Of a DNA stretch of 64,000 nucleotides, positions 22,290 to 33,596 are shown piece after piece; within the stretch, counting starts at the first letter, position 1, and the number at the start of each line of letters is the position of its first letter. The notes below the pieces were generated by a model. It was not told the DNA's origin. It saw only the letters and a program-made list of their open reading frames with translations, and ran no database searches. The translations under genes were made by a program, and so were the position numbers. The stretch spans positions 186,001 to 250,000 of the forward strand of contig JACEVL010000936.1 of assembly GCA_020284085.1 (NCBI GenBank), given 5' to 3'. Source of the stretch: Aporrectodea caliginosa (lineage: Eukaryota > Annelida > Clitellata > Crassiclitellata > Lumbricidae).

Positions 22290-23060
22290 ACCATGGTGCA
22301 ATGCACCTATAACACCCAACACCAATAATTAATTGGACGTTTCCACATTACAAGTCCAGCGCTCAGCCAATTGACTCTTATGTTACAACGTAAACTTTTG
22401 TAATCATGGCAGAATACATTACAATACCCTTTACATGCAAGTTTACAGCCGAAAATTGCTCATGCAAGGGCTGCCTAGAATAATTGCAACCTAATAAAAC
22501 ACAATTATTAAAAATATAAAGTTTTTTACACTGCTCAAATATATACACTTGTAACATGCCACAATATCTACAGAAATTAACAGAAAGCATCGGCTGCAAT
22601 AACCAGAAAGTCAAAAAGCATTAATTTATCTAATGCATTTCAAAGATGGAAGCACTCTACAGGAGAAATTCTAAAAAATAGCATTCAAGAGAAAACCAAT
22701 TTTGCAACAAAATCGCAATTTCAGTCGAAATTAGTGACTAATATCATTAATATAATAAACAAAAAATGTTCTTTAAAATAATGTAAGTTAATTATCCACT
22801 TTTTAGAATGAAATATCAGTAAAGCATCATTGAAAAGCATGCAACTTAGTGAAATATAGACTGGTAAGGTAAAGTAAGTTTTTCATTTGCTGGATATCTG
22901 GTTAAGTGGAAAATTTAAATCCATCAAGCAAGAATTGCAGTTCTTGTAAAGTAAAATAATCTCACGATTAGCTGCCAATAACAATTAATGATAATAAATA
23001 GTATAAATTCTTAAACTTTGAATTATCTTATACTCCAAGGGATGATTTTCTGCATCTGGC
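22290..23060. other. No gene or clear repeat recognised
   Basis: The sequence is AT-rich with dispersed stops in all frames. No splice-flanked open segment was found. Confidence 0.5.
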
Positions 23061-23108
<48 letters not shown>

Positions 23109-23121
23109 TAATAATAATAAA
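23061..23121. repeat. (AAT)n microsatellite
   Basis: The microsatellite is about 20 AAT units with one interruption near 23101. Confidence 0.95.
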
Positions 23122-24369
23122 CAATAATGCATCTTAATTAAATAAATAATTGAGGTGCTGCATCAAAACCAGGAACATGTCAAATTTTTCTGAAAATGAG
23201 ATTCTTTGATATTATTTTACAACGTGAAATCACGTTTCTAACAACGCAGAAATTGTTAAGCTATCTTAAAGTAGAAACTGAGATATGCTAACTTGAATTG
23301 TTATATCATGAGAACTCCGAGATTGAGAAAATCTCAATCATTTGTATACAATAGAAAGTCCTTGACAGCGTATAGTAATTATGAAGCTAGCGTTGTGAAA
23401 TTTAATTTTTGAAAATAAAGTTATAACATTAATAAATCTAAATATAGACATTCAGAGCTTTCCATACATGTAAAAACAAACGCTAGATGGCAATTATAGA
23501 AGGTGATATATTTGCATTAAAAATGTTTTTTTTTAAATATTTTTTTCAGGATCTTCAACAATAATGTGATTTTAGCAGATTAAAATGCAAAATTTGTTCA
23601 TCAAAATAATTTTTTTGATTAAGTAATAATTATGTTACACAAATTTGATTCAAACTCAAAACACCCAATTTTGATCCTGCAGGTCATTTTTGATAATTTT
23701 CTTGAAATTGTATTTTGCGACATGCGACTGGTTTCAATAGAGCAATTCACAATTATTAACGACTTCACTTTTGTTTCAACTATTATCCATGACATTGACC
23801 ATCCAGCATTACAGAGCAACTGCCTAACATCACACCTTCTGATCAGTAAAGACTAGCCATTCCAACAGACTATATGATTCCTGACTACTATATCACTTGA
23901 AACTATCATCAGCTGATGCCTTAAGCTTTATGAGAAGTCATTGAATTAGTTTAGATTAAGCTATCCAGAATACACACAATTTCTGGTATTGCACCCTTTG
24001 GACATGCACATCCTTTGGCTCACACATAATAAAAGCCAATAAACAATAAGAATAATTTCAATTTTCTGTAATCTATTAAAGTCCCAATGGATCATATCCA
24101 CTTTGAGAAAAAGTGTAAAGAAAAAAATAACAGCTCAGTGACCTTCATTTATTTTCTTGAGCCAACTATAGCACATAGAAATGTAAGCCAAATCTATGTA
24201 ATAAAAATTAATAACAATAATAATAATACTCTAGAGAACCATCCTTCTTTTCTAGCGCCCTTCAGTTATGATCCAACGATTTAATGCTGCAGTTGCCTTT
24301 CAAAGCATTCTCTCCCTGCCCAGAACTTAGCCAACCCAGATAGTAAAAATTCTCCACAGCCATTTTTAA

Positions 24370-24840
24370 AGTCCCAGGAATCATTTGGACCTTGGGTAAA
24401 CAAGATAATAATAATACTTATATCGTGACAGCGTCCAAATTATTACAGATACAAAAGACTCACGATTGCAAAGCATTTGATATGGTTTGTCTGACCTATA
24501 AAATCCTTGCAACGAGGAGTCCTTACTACTCAGCAAGAAACAATTTAGTCTATCCTTCAACCCTTCCCACAACCTTTTGGCTGAGCCACGATGCAGAACT
24601 GTCATGGGCTCTCATGCATATCCACGCTTCTGGCCCCTCACCCAAAGAACCAACTATCAATGTTTCTCCCATGCTCTGAATCTTTTTCTTCCTTCAAGAA
24701 ATGCCTAACAACTCACTATTTTTACTGGCTTTTGAACATCTGAATATCTTTACCTGGCAACTGACTAACCGTGCCTCAGACTCGCATTTCTGCATGACTT
24801 TGCATCAAACATGTTTGTAATAATAATAATACATCATAAA
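24370..24840 (+). mobile_element. LINE reverse-transcriptase C-terminal fragment
   Basis: The plus frame reads KLLQIQKTHDCKAFDMVCLT, YKILATRSPYYSARNNLVYP and later SFFFLPSRNA-like sequence, the LTYK-LxxxxPxYL region at the C-terminus of non-LTR polymerases. Frameshifts are present. The last 130 bp (CATCTGAATATCTTTACCTG to CGCATTTCTGCATGACTTTG) recur in the fragments at 26380-26700. Confidence 0.6.
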
Positions 24841-25244
24841 AAGGTTTCACACTGAAAGTAATAATGTCAAAAACAACAACAATATCAGTAGTAATAACAT
24901 TAGTAATAACAATAATAAACAATATAGACAAATAATATTCCATTCTTTTGTGACTTTCTCTAATCTGTTGTAATTGTAACTCTATCTTATCTATCTAATT
25001 TCTCATTCATTCCGAATATTTCAGGTAGTAATTTCAGGACAAAACATTTTGTTGTAACATAAATGATAACCATCATCATTTGACAACTTTTATGACTTTT
25101 ACTCAGTCAAACATCACAAACAACTAAACTTACAAAAAATTCAAAATACTGTTTCAACTTTAACTTCCCTAATTGCCACTTACAAAATTATATAAGCCAT
25201 ACAGCAATACAAGAATTTTAAGAACAGTAATTGTAACTGTAATT

Positions 25245-25380
25245 AGTAAGTTCTATTGCAGCGGTGTCTAATGCACAAGGCATCAACCGATGGCACACCA
25301 AAACCAACCCATAATCAGGCCAATATCCAGAAGATTGGTCCGCTAAGACAGATAGGCACCCTATGGGGAATAAGCAATTT
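25245..25380 (-). mobile_element. Dispersed repeat family C copy
   Basis: TAAGTTCTATTGCAGCGGTG, GCACAAGGCATCAACCGATG and CATAATCAGGCCAATATCCA match 50105-50215 closely. Confidence 0.65.
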
Positions 25381-25679
25381 GAAAGAGATAAGTTTTAAGT
25401 TTGCACATCCAAATATTCTTCACTTTAGTCCCACACCCATTCTGGATTTCCCCTCGATTTTTCCCACAGCGTTCACCCTTTTCCAACCATATGACATAAA
25501 GAAATTAAACATTTTTGTTGACCATTACATCACATCAGCTCTTGCAGACTAACTTTATCACAGTTTAATTATACAGAAAATATAATAATTATTGCAACAG
25601 CACAATATCTGAATTCAACTTCAAACAATATAATGCCAAATTCTTATTGCCAACTTGCAAATATGTGCAATTCATTGTG

Positions 25680-25900
25680 GAATGAAGCTGGTCATCTCAT
25701 TCAAATTTCCTTCGAAACATAAACACTTATGTTGCAAAAATGAAGCTGGTCATCCCAATTTTGAAATTCTCTTCAAAGGAAAACACCTTATTGCCAAGTA
25801 AGGTGTGGTAATCACATTCTGTACTTAAAATATCCAACTTATTGACAAGGATCAGGCTGGTTATTTTCTACTACAAATTCTCTTCAAATGATTCAAAACA
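25680..25900 (+). repeat. Degenerate tandem repeat, about 65-85 bp unit
   Basis: GAAGCTGGTCATC / CAGGCTGGTTATTTTC and AAATTCTCTTCAAA recur four times with divergent linkers. Confidence 0.55.
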
Positions 25901-26159
25901 TACAAGATGTCCAACAATTATGTGCAGTTGTTAAACCCACAGCCTAGGTACAATTTGAACTTGACTTCTCAACACCTTAAAGTAAAAAAATAATAATGAT
26001 AACAATAATAATAACAACCCTCTGGATTTTACATAATGAGTAAAAAATTTAAATAGTAATAATAATAACACTCTGGATTTTATCCTCTGGGTAGAAAATA
26101 GTAGTAATAATATTAAAAATAATACTAATAAAACATTTATGAACTGCACATGAGTGCAC

Positions 26160-26720
26160 GGTCAGAGTGGCAACAGATTCTACACCCGAGGACTTCAAGT
26201 CTGACGACAACATCATAACATGGAGAACGAAATCATACGGAAAACACATGGAAGAGCAAACATCCATTCCCAGAAAGAACCGATTGGCCTCACCAGAAAA
26301 GATGGCAAATGACCAGTTGGCATTACACTTATCCTGTAGTCATAAGGAAGGCATCTGCTATGGATGTGACAGTTTCAAACATCTTCGTAACATCAAAACT
26401 CACTATTTCTCAGTCTTTCAAGAATTTGAATATCTAACAGCTCTTCACCTGACTAACCACGCCTCCAATTTCGCATATCTCTGCGACCTTGCGTGTGTCA
26501 ACATTTTTTTAATATTATAGCAATCATTATTGTCAACGGGGTGAAGCCAGAAATTAAGCAGCAACAACCATCAAAACTCACTAGTCCTCATTGTCTTCCA
26601 AGAATTTGAATATCTAAGAGCGCCTCAGATTTCGCACTTCTCTGCGACCTTGCATGCATCAAAAGTTTTTTTAATAATAATAATAACAATCATTAACGTC
26701 AACGGGGTGAGGCCAGAAAT
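26160..26720 (+). mobile_element. Two LINE 3'-end fragments
   Basis: Segments at 26380-26520 and 26570-26700 share TTTCAAGAATTTGAATATCT, CTCTGCGACCTTGC and ATAGCAATCATT-like ends, plus GTCAACGGGGTGA(A/G)GCCAGAA. They match the tail of the 24370-24840 LINE fragment. Open frames crossing them are decayed polymerase remains. Confidence 0.5.
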
Positions 26721-27339
26721 TAGGCAGCAACAACCAAAAGATCAAAATACACTACAATTATCAGAACTCGTGCTGTTGTGGCAGTCACACTGAAGATAAA
26801 ACGCACATGGAGAGATTGACCAATGCAAACCATGATTCATTGGATATAATAACAATAATAATAATAATAATATAGCAATAATTATAATAATAGTAATGAC
26901 AATAACAGTAAAAATAATTGTATTGGTAATAAAAAGCAAAAAATACCCAAAAATATTTGCAAAATAACAAAAAAAATGTAAGAAGCATTAGGCAATGGTA
27001 ATCTGTACATATCAAAAACTTTAGCAAAACTTTTGTATGCTACATCAGTTATACATGCCATTATAATACATAATAAAATAATCGATAACTTTATTTATAA
27101 CATGATAATAACTTTATTTATAATACAATAATAATAATAATAATAACTGAATAGTATAGTAAAATATACAAAATGCTACAATATTTACATTTCTTAAGCT
27201 GAAATATTTACAGTTTTCAAGCCATTAATATTCAACATGAATATAACGATGTAACATTAAAGTATTCCTTCAGAGTTAACAATTACTTTGCATAATTTCT
27301 AAAGTAGCAGAATTTTAACAGCGGACACATTAGTCAATA

Positions 27340-27620
27340 TGATATTCTTCTTTGCAAGCGATTTCAATCCATGATTTTTTCAAATATCTTGATATCACAA
27401 GCATCAATATATTTCAAATTGTGCCCATAAAGATGTTTCATCACGATTACAAAGATATTTCAAATATCTTAGATCAAAGTATTAATATATTTCAAATTGT
27501 ACCCATAAGTATCAAGATATTTAAATTGTGACCATGATTCACACGACAGTTCACAATAATAAGATATTTCAAATATCTTGATATCCCAAGTATCAATATA
27601 TTTCAAACTGTGACTCTACA
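27340..27620 (+). repeat. Three-copy degenerate tandem repeat
   Basis: Units carry AAGATATTTCAAATATCTT (near-palindromic), AGTATCAATATATTTCAAA and TTGTGCCCATAA-like parts. Copies are roughly 100-120 bp, near 27375-27450, 27465-27530 and 27565-27615. Confidence 0.65.
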
Positions 27621-27879
27621 TTGAAAGTCTTTCAATGAGCAGACACAAAATGCATTTCAGCTGTAGCTATAAGACTAGAGATTTCAACGCTTCGCTGATA
27701 TGACGTAAATTTCAAAGAGCATTCGCAAACAGACTGATAACTGATTAATTACATCAACGTGTGGTTATGATATGTCTCAGGGTCTCTAACACTCAAACCT
27801 GAAACAAATGGCAAGAGAAATTAAGATTTGCTGATCACTCGTGTTTATTAAATTCCTTCGTCATGGATGCACAATTGCA

Positions 27880-28170
27880 CATCTATGGCTAGCATGCCAG
27901 AATGTCTGTTAGTGGGTTCAATTCCCATCAGAGAAGAAGTTTGTTTTCAAATTCTGACTCCATATGCACCCCACAAAAAAATTCACAGGTATAACAAGTC
28001 ACTGTTTGTAATTGGTGGCACATAATATCAGGCAGAAAGGGATAAGACCTGCCACCAATCCTTGAAAAATAACACTGCTAATACGCTACACTGTCCAAGG
28101 TAACTGGCTGAAGTGACTGCTCCCCTTCTTGATCCCTTCAGTCCTCAGAAGCTCAGAGGTCCTGAAGGAT
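27880..28170 (+). mobile_element. SINE-A copy
   Basis: A B-box-like TAGTGGGTTCAATTCCC is followed by GAAGTTTGTTTTCAAATTCTG and a decayed body with CACTGTTTGTAATTGG and CTGGCTGAAGTGACTGCT. The order matches the 40.4-kb copy. Confidence 0.55.
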
Positions 28171-28224
28171 ATTTCGCAACCATAGCAATATCAATCCACA
28201 TTTCAAGAAAAACACCCGAATTAT

Positions 28225-28415
28225 TATTTTCAGGCATTTATTAAGTGCCATTATCAAATGACCCAGCATCAATCGATGGCACTGAGCAATTGTGAGTGAA
28301 GGATTTGCTCATGGTCACCAAACAGTAAATGTCACAGAGGAGAAGCAAACTCAGGTGCTCCATGTTATAAAGTCAGCACTCTAATCACTCGGCTATCAAC
28401 TGGAATTCGAACCGA
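28225..28415 (-). mobile_element. SINE-B copy
   Basis: On the minus strand, GCCGAGTGATTAGAGTGCTG (A-box side) and GAGTTTGCTTCTCC (B-box side) precede TGAGCAAATCCTTCACTCAC and GATTGATGCTGGGTCATTTG. Confidence 0.65.
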
Positions 28416-29150
28416 GATGCAGAGCTGAAAGACAGAGCAGTGGTTGTACAAACGCTATCAGGCAGTTTAACACTTCAATGTTTCCCAGTTGCTTTTAGTA
28501 CACTCTCATTGTCAAAATGTCAAGCAGCCTTAGGCACTGTAACTTGTTCTGTCTGCATTGGAAATTCTCTCTTCAATTGCTCATGTTTCAACTGGAGTCT
28601 GATCCCTTCTTGACTTCTTATCCTCTGGTCTTCATGGACTACAACCAATTCTGTCTGAAGGAATGTAATGTTAGAATGCAGTTTTGCTTATAAGAGACCA
28701 TCGAACAATGTCCTGTAAAGTAAAAAGAAAAGCTATTTACTTTACCATCCCACAAGAGATGTAGGCAAGGTGCTTATATCCTTTGAATGGTGAATCTCAG
28801 GGTCCCAGGCACAGGGCCAGTGCATAGCAGAGATTGCCGTTTTCCCAGCTTAAGCACGATGATGATTACACTGTGGAGTTTCCAAATTAGATATTACCAC
28901 ATTCAAAAAAGACTTAATTGGCTAGACTAGAATGCTGCATGTTTGGACAAAGTTCTCCATTTTAACCACAAGGTTAAGGTTTCGTTTAAGCTTAAACACT
29001 TGAAAACTACCAGTGAAAATGAAAGCAAGAAGCTGAAAAAGCTAAAGAACGTGAAAATTATCATCTCATTTGTAGCAGTGACTGAAAACACAAATCACAC
29101 AAATTGTGAAGCTTCTACCGTCTAAAATTACTTTCAATTCTAATTTTAAC
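28416..29150. other. No gene recognised upstream of the transporter 3' end
   Basis: No splice-flanked or homologous open frame was found. The 60-codon Lys-rich frame at 28943-29125 shows no domain. Confidence 0.45.
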
Positions 29151-29156
29151 TTTATT
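29151..29156 (-). terminator. Candidate polyadenylation signal AATAAA of the transporter gene
   Basis: AATAAA lies on the minus strand about 135 nt downstream of the stop codon at 29291-29293. Confidence 0.55.
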
Positions 29157-29290
29157 ACAAAAATCATACACACAATCTCAAGTACTGTTTACAAGTATTT
29201 ACATAATTATTGCAAATTTTCTTTGTTTTTTGTGGACGTTTTATGAATGATCCTTGCACCCTGAGTACCAAACGATGATGAGACAGTTTC

Positions 29291-29826
29291 TCATCCAATC
29301 GAAAGCAGCAGTGATATGACGACGAGACCAAGTGCCATAAATAGAAGCGAAACGGGAATTCCGTACCGAAGGAAACCCCACAGCGTGAGCGGATAGTTGA
29401 GCGCGAGTGCGCTACGGCTCGACACGACGGAGCTAGTGGCGCTGCTGTACGGCGTCAAATTCCCGGCGATCGAAACAATCCATGACAGGTAGAGAACCAG
29501 TCGTAGCTGGTCCACACAGGGTTCCAGCTGATCAAGGACGATGATCGTGATCGGAACTTGGCCGAAAGTGTTTGCGGTGAGGGCAAGGACCGAAGCAAAG
29601 ACCACTGCGCTGGTCACCTGTGAAAGAGACGACTGGAAAAAGCCAAGCTTGTACCAGATCCAACGCGGTACGCCGGTTTCGTTGAATCCGGCCATCCAGA
29701 TGAAAAGGGCAGAAAAGACGATCATCACGCTCCAGTCAATCCTTCGGAGGATGAAGAACGAAGCAAAACGGTTGATTGATGTGTCGATGAAAATCACAAA
29801 CAAGGCACCAGCAAGTGGAATCAAAC
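29291..29826 (-). CDS. Transporter exon, C-terminal half
   Basis: The acceptor TTGTGTTTATTGTACTAG precedes GTTTGATTCCACTTGCTGG. The exon encodes LIPLAGALFVIFIDTSINRF through the final helix, ending LLLSIG and a stop at 29291. Confidence 0.88.
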
Positions 29827-31770
29827 CTAGTACAATAAACACAAAGATAACGTTATCTCTTTGTTTATTACTCTATAACTTAAATTTTACTAATGTAAGA
29901 TCTTCAATTGGCACAGCACTGAGGTGAAAGTAGTAAAAAAAATAAAAACACTAACCAAATCAAAATATTAAGATTAATGAAAAACAGGTCTTGGTCAAAG
30001 TACTTAGAGTGAAAAACTAGCACCGGTAACGAAGTACTGTGAATGAAACACCAGATCAGAGTATTAAGAAATAAAAAACAGTACTTGGGTCACAGAACCA
30101 AGATTTTAAAAAGTAAACAGGTCAAAGTAGCGAGACTGGAAAAATGTAAACCTGTAATTAGTAACTTCTATCGTACCTATGTCTAATGCACAACGCATTA
30201 GACATACGTACAAAGTAATAATCAGGTAAATAATTCAGAAGATCAGTTATTGTCGGTAAAAAAACAGCACCTAGGTCAAAGTACTGCAAGTGAACACTCG
30301 TACATAGATTAAAGTACTAGGATCTAAGAAACCAGTACCTGGATCAAAGTACACGTGAGAACCAGAGACCAGCAGAAGAACAACAACAGCAATGATCACA
30401 ACGGCCACAGCCACCTGAAGAACGATCGAGCCACAAGCTGTCTCTTGATCGAACGGCTGGAGCCGCACTCCAAAGAACTCTGCCATCGAAACCCCACCAT
30501 GTGAGCCACGACTTGCTGCCGGATGAAGAGATGCATGCTCACCCACTCGAGAGCATGAGCTTGCATTTGCAGCGGCGGCATTTGATGGAATCGAGTTGCT
30601 CGGTGACGAGTGCTCAGACTGAGCCGTCATCTGAGCCGTGTACTCGGTATCAAGACTTGTCAAGTCCTCGCTCGCAGAGCATGGACGCAACCGAATGGCA
30701 CTCTCCACGTCGCCTGTTTCCGCTACGAGGTTTTCCCCAGGGGTATCCGACCCGTATGGGGTCGTTGACCCAAATGTAGATCCCCAAGCTGTTGACTCGG
30801 GTAACTCAAGTACCTCGTCTTCGATGATTGTTTCGAGCGTTGGTGGATGAGCGAGCCGATCGTCGCGAAATATGATTGAATCATAGAAGAGGTCCTCGTT
30901 CTGGTCGCTCAGCTGCTCACGTTTGAGAAAGCCGTTACCAGATGACGGATTCGAGCTTCCGCTCGTGATTCCAAATGGCTCGTGCTCAGCTTGCCGGCGC
31001 TCGCTGCACGCCCCGCGACACCCGGCCGACCTCCGCGACCTGATCCTGAAGTGAATGACGAGCAGTGCTAAGTTGACCCAGAAACATAGCACCGCAGGGA
31101 GTAGAAGGTACTTAAGGCACGTGCGCAGATCCAGTCTGCTTCTTTGGTACAGAGGTTGGTGTGTCTTCGACGCGATCAGTGCCAGCATCACGCTCCCAAA
31201 GTACGTTGATGCTCCACCAAAGTTAGCTGACGTCGCGATTCCGATAAGCAGAGTCTCGAGCTCGCCACGAGCACGCTCATGCTCCTTCCAGCACTTGAGC
31301 AAGATCGGCGTGAGCATAAGTGCTGCTCCCTCGCTTGTGAAAAATGCGGCAAGGAGGAATGCGAGCGAACACGAACGCAGCAGAAATCCGGGAAAACCCA
31401 GATCGGCCGGGAGAATTCGTCGAATGATGTGAGCGATCATCTGCTCACGATCGATATACTCGCCGAGCAGCATCATTCCGAGTAGGAGGCAGATGGAAGT
31501 CAAGTTGCTCTTCAGTCCTATAATTTTATATGCTTCATCCTGCGTCACGACGTTGAACACCACCATTAATGTCGCACCCAGCAAAACAACGGAGCTGGAA
31601 CGCAGCGGAAAGATTCGGAACTGGAAAATCACGAATGGAAAGAGTAGGAAAAAGATGCAGCTTCCCGCAATCGTCTTGTATCGATTTGGAAAGAATTCCT
31701 GAGCAACTGCATATGAAGAATTCTGGTCGAATACGACATTGGAGTTGGCGCACATCCACTCCCCGTCCAT
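29291..31770 (-). CDS. ArsB/CitMHS superfamily membrane transporter (Lsi2-like), spliced
   Basis: Two exons, 31786-30339 and 29826-29291, join in phase 1 (G|GT gives Gly) to encode about 655 residues from the ATG at 31770. Six hydrophobic segments lie in residues 30-225, then a Ser/Glu-rich hydrophilic loop of about 220 residues, then further membrane helices. Family signatures are the paired re-entrant motifs: FFTSEGAALMLTP and ATSANFGGASTYFG in the first half; RIDWSVMIVFSALFIWMAGF and SIAGNLTPYSSATSSVVSS in the second. Family members (bacterial ArsB arsenite pumps, plant Lsi2 silicon efflux carriers, animal OCA2) usually have Asn-Asp where this one has Ser-Glu, and GSAAN-like where it has SSATS. 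Substrate could be arsenite, silicate or a dicarboxylate; sequence alone does not decide. The start follows a purine at -3 and G at +4; an upstream in-frame SLNNG and an acceptor at 31787 suggest a 5' non-coding exon. Confidence 0.85.
29985..30355 (-). repeat. Degenerate intronic repeat containing copies of the exon donor
   Basis: On the minus strand, versions of AGTACTTTGATCCAGGTACT recur near 30340, 30312, 30275, 30120, 30055 and 29995, in units of roughly 40-70 bp. The first copy overlaps the true donor TTTGATCCAG|GTACTGG of the transporter exon. Confidence 0.6.
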
Positions 31771-31786
31771 TCCGTTGTTTAGAGAT
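30339..31786 (-). CDS. Transporter exon, N-terminal half and central loop
   Basis: The acceptor TTGTTTGACTAG precedes ATCTCTAAACAACGGAATGG. The open frame starts MDGEWMCANSNVVFDQN and runs 477 codons plus one base to the donor CCAG|GTACTGG. The loop region (about residues 226-445) is low in hydrophobics and rich in Ser, Glu and Asp. There are many unrelated open frames on the plus strand; they are shadows. Confidence 0.85.
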
Positions 31787-31849
31787 CTAGTCAAACAACT
31801 TTGAAACAAACAATTGCATTTAATATAAACAAAGCACTGCAATGTACGA

Positions 31850-32045
31850 CATTCGTAATCGTAATCGAGCATTTATATAGCACCACTCAAAGACAGAGGC
31901 GCTCCCGACCAGGGCCAGTGTCTTCACTGGTAAAGAGAGGTTTTCAGGCGCTGGCGAAACTGGTCAAAAGAAATAGAGAAAAGGTGAGTCCTGAGGGACT
32001 GAGGTAACTGGTTCCAGCTATTGGGGCCAACATTGTATGTATCGA
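31850..32045 (-). mobile_element. LINE 3' end with (CGATTA)n tail
   Basis: On the minus strand, GGCCCCAATAGCTGGAACCA, TCTTTTGACCAG, CTTTACCAGTGAAGACACTG and GGTCGGGAGCGCC lead to CTATATAAAT (complement of 31871-31880) and a CGATTACGATTACG tail. It is nearly the same as 38345-38545 in opposite orientation. Confidence 0.75.
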
Positions 32046-32177
32046 CCAGGAAATCTATACAGAACCTTTAAAGAATCCTTGGATGTCAATCTAAAATTTC
32101 TTATGTATTTCACCAGCATCAGCTTAATAGTTCAAATTTCAGTGAATAAATGCGGCACAAACAATGATCCATACATC

Positions 32178-32503
32178 TTAGTAAAACTGCATTTTAGTGT
32201 ATTTTATTATTTCATTGAACGTATCCTGTATTTTAGCATATTTTATTATTTCTGTTGTCTTTCTGCGTAAATGGAAATTGGATAGATTTTTTGCATTAAA
32301 ATGGAATTTCGATGGATGAAAAGCAATTTTGCGTTGAAATGGAAGTTGGATCGATGAAAACTAATTCTTTGCGTAAATAGAAGTTGGATTGATGACAGAT
32401 ATAATCAAATACACTATGGAGTTGACCATCTATAAAAATAAAATACACTATTACTTCTCACTGGAGAAAAACTAGAATAAAATATGCTAAAATGCAGTTT
32501 TAC
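32178..32503. mobile_element. MITE-like element with inverted ends
   Basis: AAAACTGCATTTTAGTGTAT at the left is mirrored by ATATGCTAAAATGCAGTTTT at the right, followed by TTTATT/AATAAA. The interior has four degenerate copies of a unit with AAATGGAAGTTGGAT and GATGAAAA. Related units recur at about 52855-52915. Confidence 0.6.
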
Positions 32504-32646
32504 CCACATCTTTACAGGAATTATCCCAAACAGTTTATTATAACAAAACCGGTAGTTAACGATTTGTGTAACGCTACTCTAAAGCTGCAAGTTCTTAAAA
32601 CTCACCAGAACCATCAATAACAGTTCTAGCTTGATTTTTTGGCAAA

Positions 32647-32843
32647 CTTATAGTATCGGGGGCTGAAGTACAGTATCTTCGGGAATGCTGCGCGGACGCC
32701 GGACGGTACCAGGTTTTCTTATGACGACACTAACCCTAACCCTGACCATAACTGACCCTTACGACGCCTAACCTAACCCTAAACTACACTCACGACGCCA
32801 GTAAATTTACGCACTGTAATCTTTCAGCCCCCGATACTATAAG
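32647..32843. mobile_element. MITE with perfect 21-bp inverted repeats and telomere-like interior
   Basis: The ends 32647-32667 (CTTATAGTATCGGGGGCTGA + A) and 32823-32843 are exact reverse complements. The interior contains CTAACCCTAACCCTGACC and CCTAACCTAACCCTAAAC, similar to vertebrate-type telomere repeats. No ORF. Confidence 0.85.
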
Positions 32844-33184
32844 CTAGCCGATAAGTCTTCGCTGATAAATTGAGCAGGTACCAAACTATAAGTCGATCTC
32901 ACCCTGGCAGCAAACGTATCACCCGACGGGTAACAACAAATGGTGAACATATATTTACAGATTACAGTTTTATTTCTGTATTTATCCGGTTGGCATTTTT
33001 TGAGTTGTAACGCAACAAATGATACAGATTTTCGCCCATTTATACATGCTATGCGCCGGAAGTTTATTGGTAGTCTGCTAACCAGCCTCCGTTGAATCTT
33101 TGCCGGAAACAGACGTCGATAGCAGACTCATAAGGGGTCATCTATAATAATAATATTCCCATCCTTCGTTGCGCTGTGACCAAA

Positions 33185-33260
33185 GTAAGTAAGCAAGTAA
33201 GTAAGTACGTGCTTTATTGAACCGCCTGCAAACGCACTGTGGGAACATCAGATAGAGTAT
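33185..33260. mobile_element. Short retroelement tail fragment
   Basis: An (AGTA)n run followed by GCTTTATTGAACCGCCTGCA and AACGCACTGTGGGAAC resembles TTTATTAAGCGCCTGACAAA / CGCACTGCGCTGTAC near 46425-46460. Confidence 0.4.
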
Positions 33261-33596
33261 TAAATCACAAATTTAAAAAAATCACAAATGTCAAAAATAT
33301 TATAAAATACAATAAAACAGACATCTATGGATATATGAGAGTAAGGTTATAGTAAAATGAAAGATCAGCAATAAAATCAATTAAATAACATAGCCTACGC
33401 GTAATTAAACCACATCGGGTTAATGCGTCAGCATGTGGGATCTCACGGTTATGTGAACGAGGACGGAGAGAGTAGGCTACTTAGCATTCTTTATAGGAGG
33501 CAGTAGACAATTTAGATTACAGGGGTGTCAAACCTTTTTTAATGGCGGGCCAGTGGCAATACTTTCCAGCAAGTGGCGGGCCAGAGTGTGTCGAAG

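Noticed and set aside
26742..27027. Ile/Tyr-rich minus-strand frames
   Set aside because: They cross AAT/ATT simple repeats and show no domain.
30501..31485. Plus-strand open frames over the transporter exon
   Set aside because: They are shadows of a strong minus-strand coding exon with family motifs.
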